Shown: positions 52,616 to 61,778 of the stretch, piece after piece
How the letters are laid out: each line of letters starts with the position of its first letter
Position numbering within the stretch: position 1 is the stretch's first letter
Assembly: GCA_903858935.1 (NCBI GenBank)
Contig: CAIOKO010000152.1
Location: forward strand, 1 to 61,974
Direction: 5' to 3'
Origin: an uncultured Schlesneria sp.
GTDB lineage: Bacteria > Planctomycetota > Planctomycetia > Planctomycetales > Planctomycetaceae
Length of the DNA: 61,974 bases
Translations under genes and position numbers: made by a program
The notes under the pieces: model-generated
Told to the model about the DNA's origin: nothing
The model's input: only the letters and a program-made list of their open reading frames with translations
Databases searched by the model: none

Positions 52616-53974
52616 TCAAAGTAACTCGCGAGGAACCTCACCTTGCGGCAGCAGATGCATGGGTCGTCCGGAGTGATCGACCACGGTGTCGTTGGGAACT
52701 AAACCGATCGCGTGATAGACGATCGCACAGAAGTCTTCGACACCGATTGGCCGGGAAGCAGGGAACGCTGCTTTCGCGTCGGTGCTACCGATCACCTGGC
52801 CGTGCCGGTAGCCACCACCCGCGATTAATACGCTTTGTGCCTGAGGCCAGTGATCGCGTCCGGCATCTTTATTCATAACTGGTGTACGTCCAAATTCCCC
52901 AGCCGATACGACAAGTGTGTCATCCAGCATCCCTCGTTCGGCCAGATCCTGGATCAGCACTCCCACGGCCCTGTCGTGACGTGGCATTTTGTTATCCAAG
53001 CCACCCTTGAGATTGCCATGGTCATCCCAATAGCCGGTATTGAGGGTCACAAATCTCGAGCCCGCTTCAACCAGCCGTCGAGCGACAAGCGCCTGCTCAC
53101 CCCAACCATCACCGTAACGTGCCCGTGTCTTTGCATCTTCCCTGGAAACATCAAACGCTTCGCGGGTTCGACCTGATAACAAAATATCGAGCGCCTGCTG
53201 ATCGACAGCATCCAGTTGGCGGAAGACGGCGTTCTGGTCATTTCGCTTTCGTAATGTATCCAGCTGCTTTTGAAGCCCAACCCGATTATTCAGCGAATCA
53301 ACCGTCATGCCGTCAACAAGTGCAAAGCTGCGATGATCACCCCCCAGCAGACGTCCTGCTTCGTCACCATAGCTGAACTCACCGTAGCGGAAAGGGTTGT
53401 GAGCAACACCAAGCCACGCACCCCCATGAAAACCAAAACCGCCATCATTCATGTTGACGGACGTCAGCACCCCGGCTCGCTTCGGACCGATTAAGTGAGA
53501 TGCGACGGCACTCATCGACGGCTGGCGTGGAACCCGATCAGAACCATTGGCACCGGTTCTTCCCGTCAACATCCAATGCGCCGCGGCCCAGTGATCGCCG
53601 TTCCCATGAGTGAAACTGCGAATCACCGTGCACTTATCCATGACCTTCGCCTGCTCAGGGCAAAGCTCACTGACATCCAGACCCGGCAGCGAAGAAGCGA
53701 TTGAACGATACGGACCACGAATCTCCGAAGGCGCCAGCGGCTTCATATCGAACGTATCAAGCTGTGACGGCCCACCGTGCTGCCAGATCAAGATGACGGA
53801 TCGTTTCGACGAATGTTGAATACCACGTCCTGACGCATCCGCAGCAACCGCCTCTCGTCGCAGTAACGACGAAAGGCTTAATCCGAACGCGCCCAACGAG
53901 CCAATTTCCAGGAAACGGCGACGGGATAAACCATCACAAAATGGACGAGTCGTACCGTGGTTGATTCGAAGCAT
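52616..53974 (-). CDS. DUF1501 Tat-exported sulfatase-like protein, copy 1
   Basis: The 452-residue protein has a Tat signal (SRRRFLEIGSLGAFGLSL) and the DUF1501 alkaline-phosphatase-like fold: SVILIWQHGGPSQLDTFDMKP, FTHGNGDHWAAAHWMLTG, NTGYWDDHGN, VSAGEFGRTPVMNKDAGRDHWP and the C-terminal AIVYHAIGLVP. Members lie mostly beside DUF1549/DUF1553 cytochrome genes in planctomycetes; none is here. AGGG before the ATG at 53974 supports the start. It is likely an exported metallo-phospho- or sulfohydrolase, but substrate is unknown. Confidence 0.88.
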   Translation of the reverse strand: MLRINHGTTRPFCDGLSRRRFLEIGSLGAFGLSLSSLLRREAVAADASGRGIQHSSKRSVILIWQHGGPSQLDTFDMKPLAPSEIRGPYRSIASSLPGLDVSELCPEQAKVMDKCTVIRSFTHGNGDHWAAAHWMLTGRTGANGSDRVPRQPSMSAVASHLIGPKRAGVLTSVNMNDGGFGFHGGAWLGVAHNPFRYGEFSYGDEAGRLLGGDHRSFALVDGMTVDSLNNRVGLQKQLDTLRKRNDQNAVFRQLDAVDQQALDILLSGRTREAFDVSREDAKTRARYGDGWGEQALVARRLVEAGSRFVTLNTGYWDDHGNLKGGLDNKMPRHDRAVGVLIQDLAERGMLDDTLVVSAGEFGRTPVMNKDAGRDHWPQAQSVLIAGGGYRHGQVIGSTDAKAAFPASRPIGVEDFCAIVYHAIGLVPNDTVVDHSGRPMHLLPQGEVPRELL

Positions 53975-54138
53975 GCACAAAGCCCTGACAAATTAAAACT
54001 ACAACGGAAATCGGTTAAAACCGTATCGATTAAATTACATGAGTGTCAACGTGGAATGTTTTCGCATGGGGGGGATTTTCAACCAGTCGAACGAATTCCG
54101 TTCCGCGAAATCCATGATTGCTAAGAATTCGTACTAAT

Positions 54139-54615
54139 TCACCCAATCCAATCGTTGACGATTTCTTTCACGTCTTCGGCTTCCAGGGTCTCGTGAGCGA
54201 GCAAGCTGTCAGCCAGCGCCGCCACTGCAGACCAATTCGGCTCGGAATCGATCAAGCGGTACAACTCGCCAGTCACCGCCTCAAGGTATTCCAACCTTTT
54301 ACGCGGGGCCGCGAATAACGGTTCAGCCAGTTCCCACGCGGCTTGCCAGTCATTGGCCCATTCCGCGACAAGTCCTGGATGATAGGGGTCGCCGGAATAC
54401 AGCATCTCGGCCACCGGACCTGCCAGCGAAACTTGAATCGCTCGTTCGCAAAATTCACTGTCTGAAAGTCGTGATCGTCGCCAGACAATCTGAGTGTCAC
54501 CAAATCGTTCCGGGCCGTCGTCGTTATCGGGCTCGATCGTGACCGACCGGACCTTGGCTCCCAGAACCGTCGCCATGAATGCGTGACCAGCTTCGTGGTA
54601 GGCAGTAAGCTCCAT
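54139..54615 (-). CDS. Stand-alone M41 (FtsH peptidase)-like protein
   Basis: This 158-residue protein resembles only the zinc-peptidase part of FtsH: TAYHEAGHAFMATVLGAKV with the HEAGH motif, the helix QVSLAGPVAEMLYSG, and WANDWQAAWEL with the Asp that gives the third zinc ligand. It has no membrane helix and no AAA+ domain. ATG at 54615 is used; a GTG at 54651, three bases after the stop of the DUF1501 gene, would add 12 residues. Either way it is closely coupled with the upstream DUF1501 gene. A protease needing a partner ATPase is the simplest reading. Confidence 0.78.
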   Translation of the reverse strand: MELTAYHEAGHAFMATVLGAKVRSVTIEPDNDDGPERFGDTQIVWRRSRLSDSEFCERAIQVSLAGPVAEMLYSGDPYHPGLVAEWANDWQAAWELAEPLFAAPRKRLEYLEAVTGELYRLIDSEPNWSAVAALADSLLAHETLEAEDVKEIVNDWIG

Positions 54616-54654
54616 ATTCAAAACCAGTTCCGTGAGACGCAGACAGGTCACCGC

Positions 54655-56028
54655 TTAGACCGCAGTACCATTGAAGAGCGATTCGATCACGTCGCCGCGA
54701 TTCAAAAGCACCCTTCTCCCCAGGCGGTCTTCGACTTCAACTTCGGCAGGAAGACCCAGCAAGTGATAGACTGTCGCCCCCACATCGTTCGGCGAAAATC
54801 CTCGCGTCGCCGGATAGGCCCCGGTGACATCGGATCGACCGATAACCTGCCCCCCCTGCACTCCCGCTCCGGCAAATAGCCCGAAGAAACAGGGTCCCCA
54901 GTGATCCCGGCCTCGTTCTTTATTGATCTTTGGTGTACGGCCAAACTCACCCAGCATCATCACCAGCGTATCATTCAAACGTCCACGCGACTCCAGGTCG
55001 TCCAGCAACGCAGAAACACCCTGGTCGACCGGCGGCAACAGCCGTGTCTTCAGGGTATTAAAAATATCACCGTGGCTGTCCCAGTTCTGAACCCGGCCCA
55101 TATTCACCTGTACGACGGGAACCCCGGCTTCAATCAGGCGTCTTGCGGTCAACAGCGATTGACCTTCGGTCGTGCGACCATAGCGATCACGCATGGCGTC
55201 AGGTTCGCGATGCAGTTCAAACGCCTGACCCAGTCGACTGGACGTGAGCAGATTAAACGCAAGCTGCTGATCTTTCTGCAACCTTAGAGATTGAGCGACC
55301 TCCGCAAATTGGGACTGCTTGCGATTGATTTCTTCGAGCAGCATCTGCCGCTGGCCGAGGTGGTTGACATCCATCCCCTGAGCCATCGTCAGGGCGTCGA
55401 CACGGAAATCGGGCTTGTTAGGATCACCTGTGATCTGCCAGGGATCGAAGTTCTGACCGAGAAATCCGGCATGCTGACCCGGCCAGACGAGTGGGCCTTC
55501 CCGCAAGAATGTCGGAAGATTGACGCCTGATGGAAGCCCGTCGTCACGTCGTCGCAAAAACGACAACGCCGAAGAATAACAGGGCCAGTCGTCTCGCGAG
55601 GCAATCTTGTCGAAAAAGCCACCCGGCTGCTTTTGACCCGTCAACACATGATGTGTCGACATCAGGTGGTTGTTGTCTTCGTGTGACAACGTTCTGATCA
55701 CGGCATATTTATTGGCCCGTACAGCCAGTTGCGGCAGATGCTCACAAATCGAATAGCCGGGGATCGACGTCGCAATTGGCTGGAATTCCCCCCGAATCTC
55801 GGCGGGGGCTTCGAGCTTCATATCAAAGGTATCGTGATGACTGCAGGCACCGGTCAGAAATACGATTAAAACCGACTTGGGTGATCGTGAAGCTTCGGAT
55901 CGCTGTGCAGGCGCTCCCTGGGATCGACGACCAAGAGCCGATGACAGGCCAACCCCGAGCAAACCGGAATAGCCCGTCTGAATCAGCTCCCGACGCGAGA
56001 CGCCTGTATAATGTTGATGAACCTGCAC
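54655..56028 (-). CDS. DUF1501 Tat-exported sulfatase-like protein, copy 2
   Basis: The 457-residue protein belongs to the same family as the gene at 52616-53974: SVLIVFLTGACSHHDTFDMKLEAP, SHEDNNHLMSTHHVLTG, VNMGRVQNWDSHGD, MLGEFGRTPKINKERGRDHWG and DVGATVYHLLGLP. The Tat-type leader has VSRRELIQTGYSGLLG. The first signature has ACSHHDTFDMK rather than HGGPSQLDTFDMK, so metal-site details may differ from copy 1. The start is GTG at 56028 after GGAATTGAG. Its stop is directly upstream of the M41-like gene. Confidence 0.87.
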   Translation of the reverse strand: MQVHQHYTGVSRRELIQTGYSGLLGVGLSSALGRRSQGAPAQRSEASRSPKSVLIVFLTGACSHHDTFDMKLEAPAEIRGEFQPIATSIPGYSICEHLPQLAVRANKYAVIRTLSHEDNNHLMSTHHVLTGQKQPGGFFDKIASRDDWPCYSSALSFLRRRDDGLPSGVNLPTFLREGPLVWPGQHAGFLGQNFDPWQITGDPNKPDFRVDALTMAQGMDVNHLGQRQMLLEEINRKQSQFAEVAQSLRLQKDQQLAFNLLTSSRLGQAFELHREPDAMRDRYGRTTEGQSLLTARRLIEAGVPVVQVNMGRVQNWDSHGDIFNTLKTRLLPPVDQGVSALLDDLESRGRLNDTLVMMLGEFGRTPKINKERGRDHWGPCFFGLFAGAGVQGGQVIGRSDVTGAYPATRGFSPNDVGATVYHLLGLPAEVEVEDRLGRRVLLNRGDVIESLFNGTAV

Positions 56029-56116
56029 GACTCAATTCCCTCGCCAAATCCGAAAACCTTAACGCATCAACTATACTCTATATCGGATCGAAAGGGCAAA
56101 GTCGGTTATCGAAGAG

Positions 56117-56213
56117 AGGGTCGGGCGTTCAAATTTCAAAATTGGCCGACCGTGTGACTTTTATCGTTAAATCGATCTACACGTCCGATTTTGAAATCTG
56201 AACACCCGACCCC
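56117..56213. repeat. 96-bp palindromic element, copy D
   Basis: Left end agggtcgggcgttcaaattt and right end tctgaacacccgacccc, with aaaattggcc/gattttgaaa inside. It lies between minus-strand genes, just upstream of the DUF1501 gene. The ends are the best conserved of the four. Confidence 0.85.
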
Positions 56214-56265
56214 AAATCATAAAGGCCACCCATTCACATTGAGGCGACAACCCAGAATCCCTCGG

Positions 56266-59200
56266 TTACAGACGCGGCTCGGCACCCAGCGATCCATTGA
56301 GTTCCTTGAGATATTCAGGGCTGCGTAGCCGGACCAGTTCATTCGCAACGAGTTGCTGACGTTCGGCAATATCACTGATCACAGTTTCAGCGTTCGGGCG
56401 ATCCTTCAAATACGCCTCCAGATACGCCTGGTGACGTTCCCAAAGCTGAATGTCACGCTTCTGCTTGGTTTCCAGTCTTTCGCGATACCAGTCACTGGCA
56501 AGTAGAGATTCCCGCGTGAACAGTTTCCGGAATTCCGGGTCCCGCTCGGTTTTTCCCTCGTAGTGACCATACGCCATGATCGTCAGCAGAATCTTCAAAG
56601 GAGGACACGCTTTTTCGATCGAGCCATCTTCGAAGTATTGTAACGCTGATCGTTGCTGAGCTTCGACAATGTATTTGACACCATCGGCAAACGAATCCAG
56701 GTCTTGAGTCTCTGGCTGCAAGATCGACTTATCAAAAACCTTATCGGGGTTGTCGAAAATACGACCGAAATAACGACGTGTAAAACGCTCGGTAATCCGA
56801 TAACCCAGACGACTTGCCGGGATCGTTTCGCCCTTATACTTTAGGTCGCTTACCGGCTCGAGCAATCGCTCACGAATCAGATATTCAGGATCACGTTCGT
56901 CAGGTGACATCCGGCACCAGATCTCGGGTACGAGCAGACTGATGTCATGATCAAATCGCGAGTTCGGGCCGATATATCCCGCTGCCGTCGAATAGCCAGA
57001 CAGGCCGGTCAGGATCATCGAAACCAGCGCCGTGTTGATATCTGCCGTGGGAATGACCGCGTTAAACGGCCCTTTGGTCAATGCTCCTTCACTCCCTGCA
57101 CCTGTCGTCGAAGGGCTTTTCCCCGTCAACGAACAGATATAATCCATAAACAGTTCGGGAAGTTCCTGGTAATGGATTGGGTTATAAACTGCGAGACTGC
57201 GAATTCCCTTGGCACGTTCCGGTGGGTTATTACGTCGACCGGACAGCACCGCGTTAACAGGAAGATGGACCGGCATCTCTGCCGGAATTTTTCGCCAGAA
57301 CCGAGTTCCCATCTCGGCGACGTAGCGATCCATCGGCGAGACCAGATCGGGACGATCCTGCAGATATCGTGGGTTCTTTGAGGGAACGCCCCCCACTCGT
57401 CTGGGATTATCCGAACAGACAATGTAACCGCTTTCAGCAGCCAGTACCGATTCCAACAGTTTTTTCATCGGCGATGTAAAAGCGTCGAAGTCGACGACCT
57501 TGTCCATCATGTCTTCGACATCCGCTCGAGTCAGCGGTTCAAAGTTCGAAATAAAATTCAGACCTTCCCGTGCCAGATCCGCTTCCGCCTGCTTATCAAA
57601 CCCTCGGTGAATTGCATCGTCAGGCCGCTGAAACAACCGATACTCACAATTCTCCACAAACTTCTTGCTGGCGTCGGGAGAATGAGGCAGGTTGGGGGGC
57701 ACATTCGCCGCGGGGGCGGACGGTGAAACCAAGGAGGCTGGAATGACAGCGCTTGCTGGTACGGTTGGTCCTTCTTCAGCCAGGTACGAAAGTGATCGTG
57801 ACGGAACGACGATCGAGGCGCTGATGTCGTCTTCTTGCTGGACTTTGGATGCCGCGGCGAAATCCTGACGGACTTTAAATGTACGCCAGCCGTGATCGCC
57901 GGAAAGACCGACCCGCAGGTAGGTACCGACAATCGTACGTTCGTGAACCTTCAGTTCGTGCCCAGGACTGCCGTTCACAAAGTCGACGCTGAAATGACGC
58001 CGCCAATCGTTGCCCCACTGGGGGTTGTAGAACCGCTTAATGGCATAAACGATGGCATAAACGTGACTGGGGATCGTTGCCAGCCAGTCATTGTAGTCCT
58101 GGGTATAGTCTTCAGAGGGGGTCAGCAGCTTGATCACGCTTCCCAGCGATCGCTTTGAACTGAGCAGAGGACGGCTTGGAAGAGCAGCGTAATTCCGTTC
58201 TTCCTTGAGTGATGGAATCCATCGGTCCGAATAATCCCGCTCAAAAATCGCCTGAACGTGATCGAGATCGGCCTGAATATCGGACACGAACACTGAGCCG
58301 TATTGCATGTAATCGACAAGCGACTTGCTGATTTCGCTTTTTCCACCGCCGCTGACCGTGCAGGGCTTGTGGCAGAAAGTTCCTTCTGCGGCGGTCCCGA
58401 TGATTCTCCAGGAGGGCGCAGACGGGTGTTTTTCCATCCGAACTTTATAACCCGACGGTGCCATATAGACTTTGCCGGGCAGCAGCGGAATATGAATTAA
58501 TCGCTCGCCACGTTTCCACGAGATGTCCTGCTGGCGTAAGTCGGCACGAGCATCCTCGGGAATATAAATCAGATTGGGATATTTTCGGTCAATCCCATAT
58601 CCCTCGGGTTTGACATCAATCCACTGCGAATAGTCCCGCACGATGTCTTCAAACGTCCGCCCGTTATACCGGCGACTGTTGACCTGAAGCTCTTCTCCCA
58701 GGCTCCAACTGGGGAAGACTAACGCCCCCCCAGCGTGCTCTTCTTCGACATTCCCCATCAGATTTGCGGCGTAACTGATCTGGGTCTTCACTTCTTTTTT
58801 GCAGTAGCCAAAATAGTTGTCCGCGATGATCGTGACGATGACGCCCGATTCATCTCGGCAAGTCACCTTGAACGCATCACCGTCATTATAGAGTTCGTCG
58901 TCACGCTCCCAGCACATGCGGTCGTTTTTCTCACGAGCGGTTGCCTGGCTGATATGTGGAAGCCCCAGTTGTTTCTTTGTGAGCAGTGTCAAATGAGGTG
59001 CGAGAATGACACAGCCGGTATGACCTGACCAATGAAGAACATCCAGGGCCGCATCATTGCTGGGGACGAACGGGTCACCCGCATTACCAAAGATGGATTC
59101 CACAAAGTCGAGGTTACTGACAAGCGCACCCGGTGCAAAAAAGCGGACCTCCATCGACTTTCGCGGCGTGTACCCAGGAACTTCGGGACAGACGATCGGT

Positions 59201-59838
59201 CGCAAGAGAATTGTCACCCAGAACCGCGCCTGTTCAGCCTCGTCCTGATTCGCCGTAAATGGCAGCAGCAACAAGTCACTGGGGGGGGTCATGGCATGTC
59301 GAAACAACTCGACGTAGGTTTTCTTCGAAACCGTCCGCTTATCGCCGGGAATGGCAAGTCCACCCTCACAGACGTGAAATGTCCCGACAGTCGTCCGTCG
59401 GTCAGAGCGAGGATTGTGCAACGCCCCATTGCGGACTCGATAGGAATGCAGGTACTCGCTTTTGAACTCATTCCCGTCAGCCGGAAACGACAATTCACGG
59501 TTCAGGCCATGTCGATCCAGAACAAGCCCTCGTCCAGGAACGCGTAACGGCTCTGACTTGGGGCCTTCGCCAGCAAGAACATCCTCAAAATAACGATTCA
59601 GAAACGACTCAATCCGCTGATCGACGGGACACCGGTGATTGTGAAGTAACCGCGTTTTCTCACGAAAATTCGTGATCAAACCCGCTGCGAGTTTGACAAG
59701 CTCGGTTCCCCCAGCCGCCTTGGCAACGGGCAATCCGTTCGCAGCGAGCTTCAGGTTGATGTATTGCAGCAGTTCTGACCGATCATTCTGCTGATCAGAC
59801 GAATCGCGATCATTCTGGAATCCGAGCGAGAGCTTCAT
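56266..59838 (-). CDS. 1190-residue protein, candidate pyrophosphate-type PEP carboxykinase
   Basis: The protein is large, soluble, with no signal or membrane helix. A glycine-rich loop (about 490-510) reads [19 protein letters not shown], followed by [17 protein letters not shown]; upstream is [22 protein letters not shown], which looks well ordered. Size (near 1100-1200 residues) and the SGGGKSE loop fit what is known of the diphosphate-type PEP carboxykinases, but I cannot align the family by eye. If right, it would link PEP and oxaloacetate using PPi. Otherwise it is an uncharacterised NTP-binding or kinase-like protein. A Pro/Ala-rich linker is at about 705-735. It lies 144 bases after the BtaA gene. 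Confidence 0.6.
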   Translation of the reverse strand: MKLSLGFQNDRDSSDQQNDRSELLQYINLKLAANGLPVAKAAGGTELVKLAAGLITNFREKTRLLHNHRCPVDQRIESFLNRYFEDVLAGEGPKSEPLRVPGRGLVLDRHGLNRELSFPADGNEFKSEYLHSYRVRNGALHNPRSDRRTTVGTFHVCEGGLAIPGDKRTVSKKTYVELFRHAMTPPSDLLLLPFTANQDEAEQARFWVTILLRPIVCPEVPGYTPRKSMEVRFFAPGALVSNLDFVESIFGNAGDPFVPSNDAALDVLHWSGHTGCVILAPHLTLLTKKQLGLPHISQATAREKNDRMCWERDDELYNDGDAFKVTCRDESGVIVTIIADNYFGYCKKEVKTQISYAANLMGNVEEEHAGGALVFPSWSLGEELQVNSRRYNGRTFEDIVRDYSQWIDVKPEGYGIDRKYPNLIYIPEDARADLRQQDISWKRGERLIHIPLLPGKVYMAPSGYKVRMEKHPSAPSWRIIGTAAEGTFCHKPCTVSGGGKSEISKSLVDYMQYGSVFVSDIQADLDHVQAIFERDYSDRWIPSLKEERNYAALPSRPLLSSKRSLGSVIKLLTPSEDYTQDYNDWLATIPSHVYAIVYAIKRFYNPQWGNDWRRHFSVDFVNGSPGHELKVHERTIVGTYLRVGLSGDHGWRTFKVRQDFAAASKVQQEDDISASIVVPSRSLSYLAEEGPTVPASAVIPASLVSPSAPAANVPPNLPHSPDASKKFVENCEYRLFQRPDDAIHRGFDKQAEADLAREGLNFISNFEPLTRADVEDMMDKVVDFDAFTSPMKKLLESVLAAESGYIVCSDNPRRVGGVPSKNPRYLQDRPDLVSPMDRYVAEMGTRFWRKIPAEMPVHLPVNAVLSGRRNNPPERAKGIRSLAVYNPIHYQELPELFMDYICSLTGKSPSTTGAGSEGALTKGPFNAVIPTADINTALVSMILTGLSGYSTAAGYIGPNSRFDHDISLLVPEIWCRMSPDERDPEYLIRERLLEPVSDLKYKGETIPASRLGYRITERFTRRYFGRIFDNPDKVFDKSILQPETQDLDSFADGVKYIVEAQQRSALQYFEDGSIEKACPPLKILLTIMAYGHYEGKTERDPEFRKLFTRESLLASDWYRERLETKQKRDIQLWERHQAYLEAYLKDRPNAETVISDIAERQQLVANELVRLRSPEYLKELNGSLGAEPRL

Positions 59839-59982
59839 ATCTATTGCTTCCAGAGCCTTAAACCGGCAAGGCGCTGCCGATGAGGGGGTTCACCCGGCGG
59901 TGGCCCTTCAGGCTCAAAAAAATTCACATAACCGAAACACGCGCAACAAGGTACTCGGTTATGCCTTATCTACAAGTACGCG

Positions 59983-61179
59983 TCACCTTCGGATATCCGC
60001 AATGCAGAAGCTGCCATACGTGTGAACGCGGTCTTTCGCGTGCAACTCGTTCGCGAGTGGATGGTTGTAATGCAAAATGTCTGACAGTTTCCGCTTCTGG
60101 CCGTTGACAACAACTTCGATCGGGTTGATGAAGGTGCCATCCAGGCCCGCACTTCGCCAGAGGACTCGGGCGTCCGGCGAAGCCTTGTCGAGAATCGCCT
60201 GCCATTCGGCCGTCAGGATTTTTTTCGCAGGATCTCGCGACAACCAGTCCATGTGATCCAGCAGGACGAGTCGCGTAATGGGTTTATCCTGTTGTTCGAG
60301 AAACCCCTGGACCGTATTGGTGTGGGTCGTGACCCGATCGGCGACGCCCTCTTTCAGCCGATCAAAGTTTTCTCGCTTGAGATATTCAGGGCAGGCGTCC
60401 TGCGAGTACTGGCCGGTCAGATAGACGCGCCAGGCATAGTTATCCTTCAGCGGAATCTTGGTGAACACGGCTTCAACGCGGTCAACAACGAACTGCAGAA
60501 TTCCACCTGGATAACCTTCGTCGATCTGTTTTCTCTGGGCTCTGGGGACACCAAGTAGAGAAAGGGTGACATCACGGCGCATGGCGAACTTGATCATTGG
60601 TCGCCACAGCTTCTTTGCCAGATCATATTGCTGAAACAGGCTTTTCTGTTGTTCGACATTTTCGGCAGCAAGCAGTGCATTCACGGGATCTCGCATTTTG
60701 GCAACACGATCCACGTAATAATTGACGAACCACGCGAACGTGCCACTCGTACAGCGGAAATAAAATGACTTGCGGCGTCCCGCTTTAAACATCGAAGCCT
60801 TGCGATCCCAAAATTTCTGTGCGTCGACTGGCAAGTGTGGCCGAAGCTGGTTCGGATAGACCGATTTCCATTCAGGAAGGCATCCGTTCCCGAACAGCTT
60901 CCAGAATGTGTCGTAATCCAGGTGACGTAACCCGGCCAGTTTCAGTTCGAGCAAATGGTTTTGCTTGGAATTCATATCGACGGCATGAACGTGGCCGGCG
61001 CCGGCAAGAGCATAATCCAACGCATTACACCCGGCCGAAGTGATCACGACGACGCGATCTTGAGGTGTCAGTTCCAGCGCGACGCGATCGAGACGGGGAT
61101 CTTCCCAGCACTGGTTGTAGACGATATTTCGCCCGTGAACGAGATTGAACCAAGTCTTACTAAGTTTTTCGACAACCAT
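59983..61179 (-). CDS. btaA: BtaA (SAM:diacylglycerol 3-amino-3-carboxypropyltransferase), DUF3419
   Basis: This 398-residue protein matches BtaA/DUF3419: NIVYNQCWEDPRLDRVALEL, VVVITSAGCNALDYALAGAGHVHAVDMNSKQNHLLELKLAGL (SAM-binding), YDTFWKLFGNG and late VLLDHMDWLSRD and WRSAGL. BtaA transfers the 3-amino-3-carboxypropyl group of SAM to diacylglycerol, the first step to the betaine lipid DGTS. No BtaB N-methyltransferase gene is in the window. I use the ATG at 61179 (MVVEKLSKTWFN); the ATG at 61242 would add 21 residues of poor character. Neither has a clear ribosome binding site. Confidence 0.88.
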   Translation of the reverse strand: MVVEKLSKTWFNLVHGRNIVYNQCWEDPRLDRVALELTPQDRVVVITSAGCNALDYALAGAGHVHAVDMNSKQNHLLELKLAGLRHLDYDTFWKLFGNGCLPEWKSVYPNQLRPHLPVDAQKFWDRKASMFKAGRRKSFYFRCTSGTFAWFVNYYVDRVAKMRDPVNALLAAENVEQQKSLFQQYDLAKKLWRPMIKFAMRRDVTLSLLGVPRAQRKQIDEGYPGGILQFVVDRVEAVFTKIPLKDNYAWRVYLTGQYSQDACPEYLKRENFDRLKEGVADRVTTHTNTVQGFLEQQDKPITRLVLLDHMDWLSRDPAKKILTAEWQAILDKASPDARVLWRSAGLDGTFINPIEVVVNGQKRKLSDILHYNHPLANELHAKDRVHTYGSFCIADIRR

Positions 61180-61460
61180 TTTTTGGACTGTTCGTAGAGT
61201 AACCTGAGGCCGGGAAAAAGAATGACCGTCGAAAACGACCATCTCGTTCGTAATCGAAACTCGTCACGCTGGCGCAAGCGGACTCGTGATAACATGAAAA
61301 GCTTCGGAAACGCGTACTATGTTGGCCGAACGCGAGCCGTTTCTCAACCGAGACCCGAAATCTGACATCTTAATACAGCAAAACGAACAACGCTGAAGGT
61401 GTTAAAACCACTGTTTCCAGCATCTTTGGACACGTCAAATTTGCAAAAAATGGAAAAACG

Positions 61461-61656
61461 AGGCGAGCCGAGGTGCGTTAGCCCTCGGACTCTTCCCCTT
61501 TCTACTCTCAACTCACTCATAACTACTCTGTGCCGCTTCGGCCCGCCCTCGGACTCTTCGTTCTCTTCCATTGCGCTGTATTCGTCGTTCCGAGAAAATT
61601 CGTGTCAAAGTTCGTTCGAGTTTGTCCGACTTCGACCATTCCCCGTATTTCATTGG
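61461..61656. repeat. Large direct repeat, copy 1 (about 196 bp)
   Basis: The segment starting aggcgagccgaggtgcg and ending tatttcattggg recurs at 61779 with a 318-base step, with a few base changes (cttcccctttctac, ctcataactactct and ccgcttcgg are kept). No real gene lies here. Confidence 0.85.
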
Positions 61657-61680
61657 GTTTTGTGCCTTCTTTTCGTCGTG

Positions 61681-61760
61681 TTCGAGTTTGTTCGAGTTTG
61701 TCGCAGTTCGTTCGAGTTTGTCGCAGTTCGTTCGAGTTTGTCGCAGTTCGTTCGAGTTCG
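61681..61760. repeat. 20-bp minisatellite
   Basis: Three perfect 20-base units (ttcgagtttgtcgcagttcg) at 61691-61710, 61711-61730 and 61731-61750, with half units at each side. It lies between the two copies of the 196-bp repeat. Too short and without spacers, so not a CRISPR array. Confidence 0.95.
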
Positions 61761-61778
61761 AATCCCACCATCGCTCCC

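Noticed and set aside
52616-56028. DUF1501 genes as part of a Planctomycete cytochrome (PSCyt1/PSD1) cluster
   Set aside because: No DUF1549, DUF1553 or DUF1587 gene with CxxCH motifs is present in this area.
61681-61760. CRISPR-like array
   Set aside because: The 20-base units follow each other without spacers, so it is a minisatellite.
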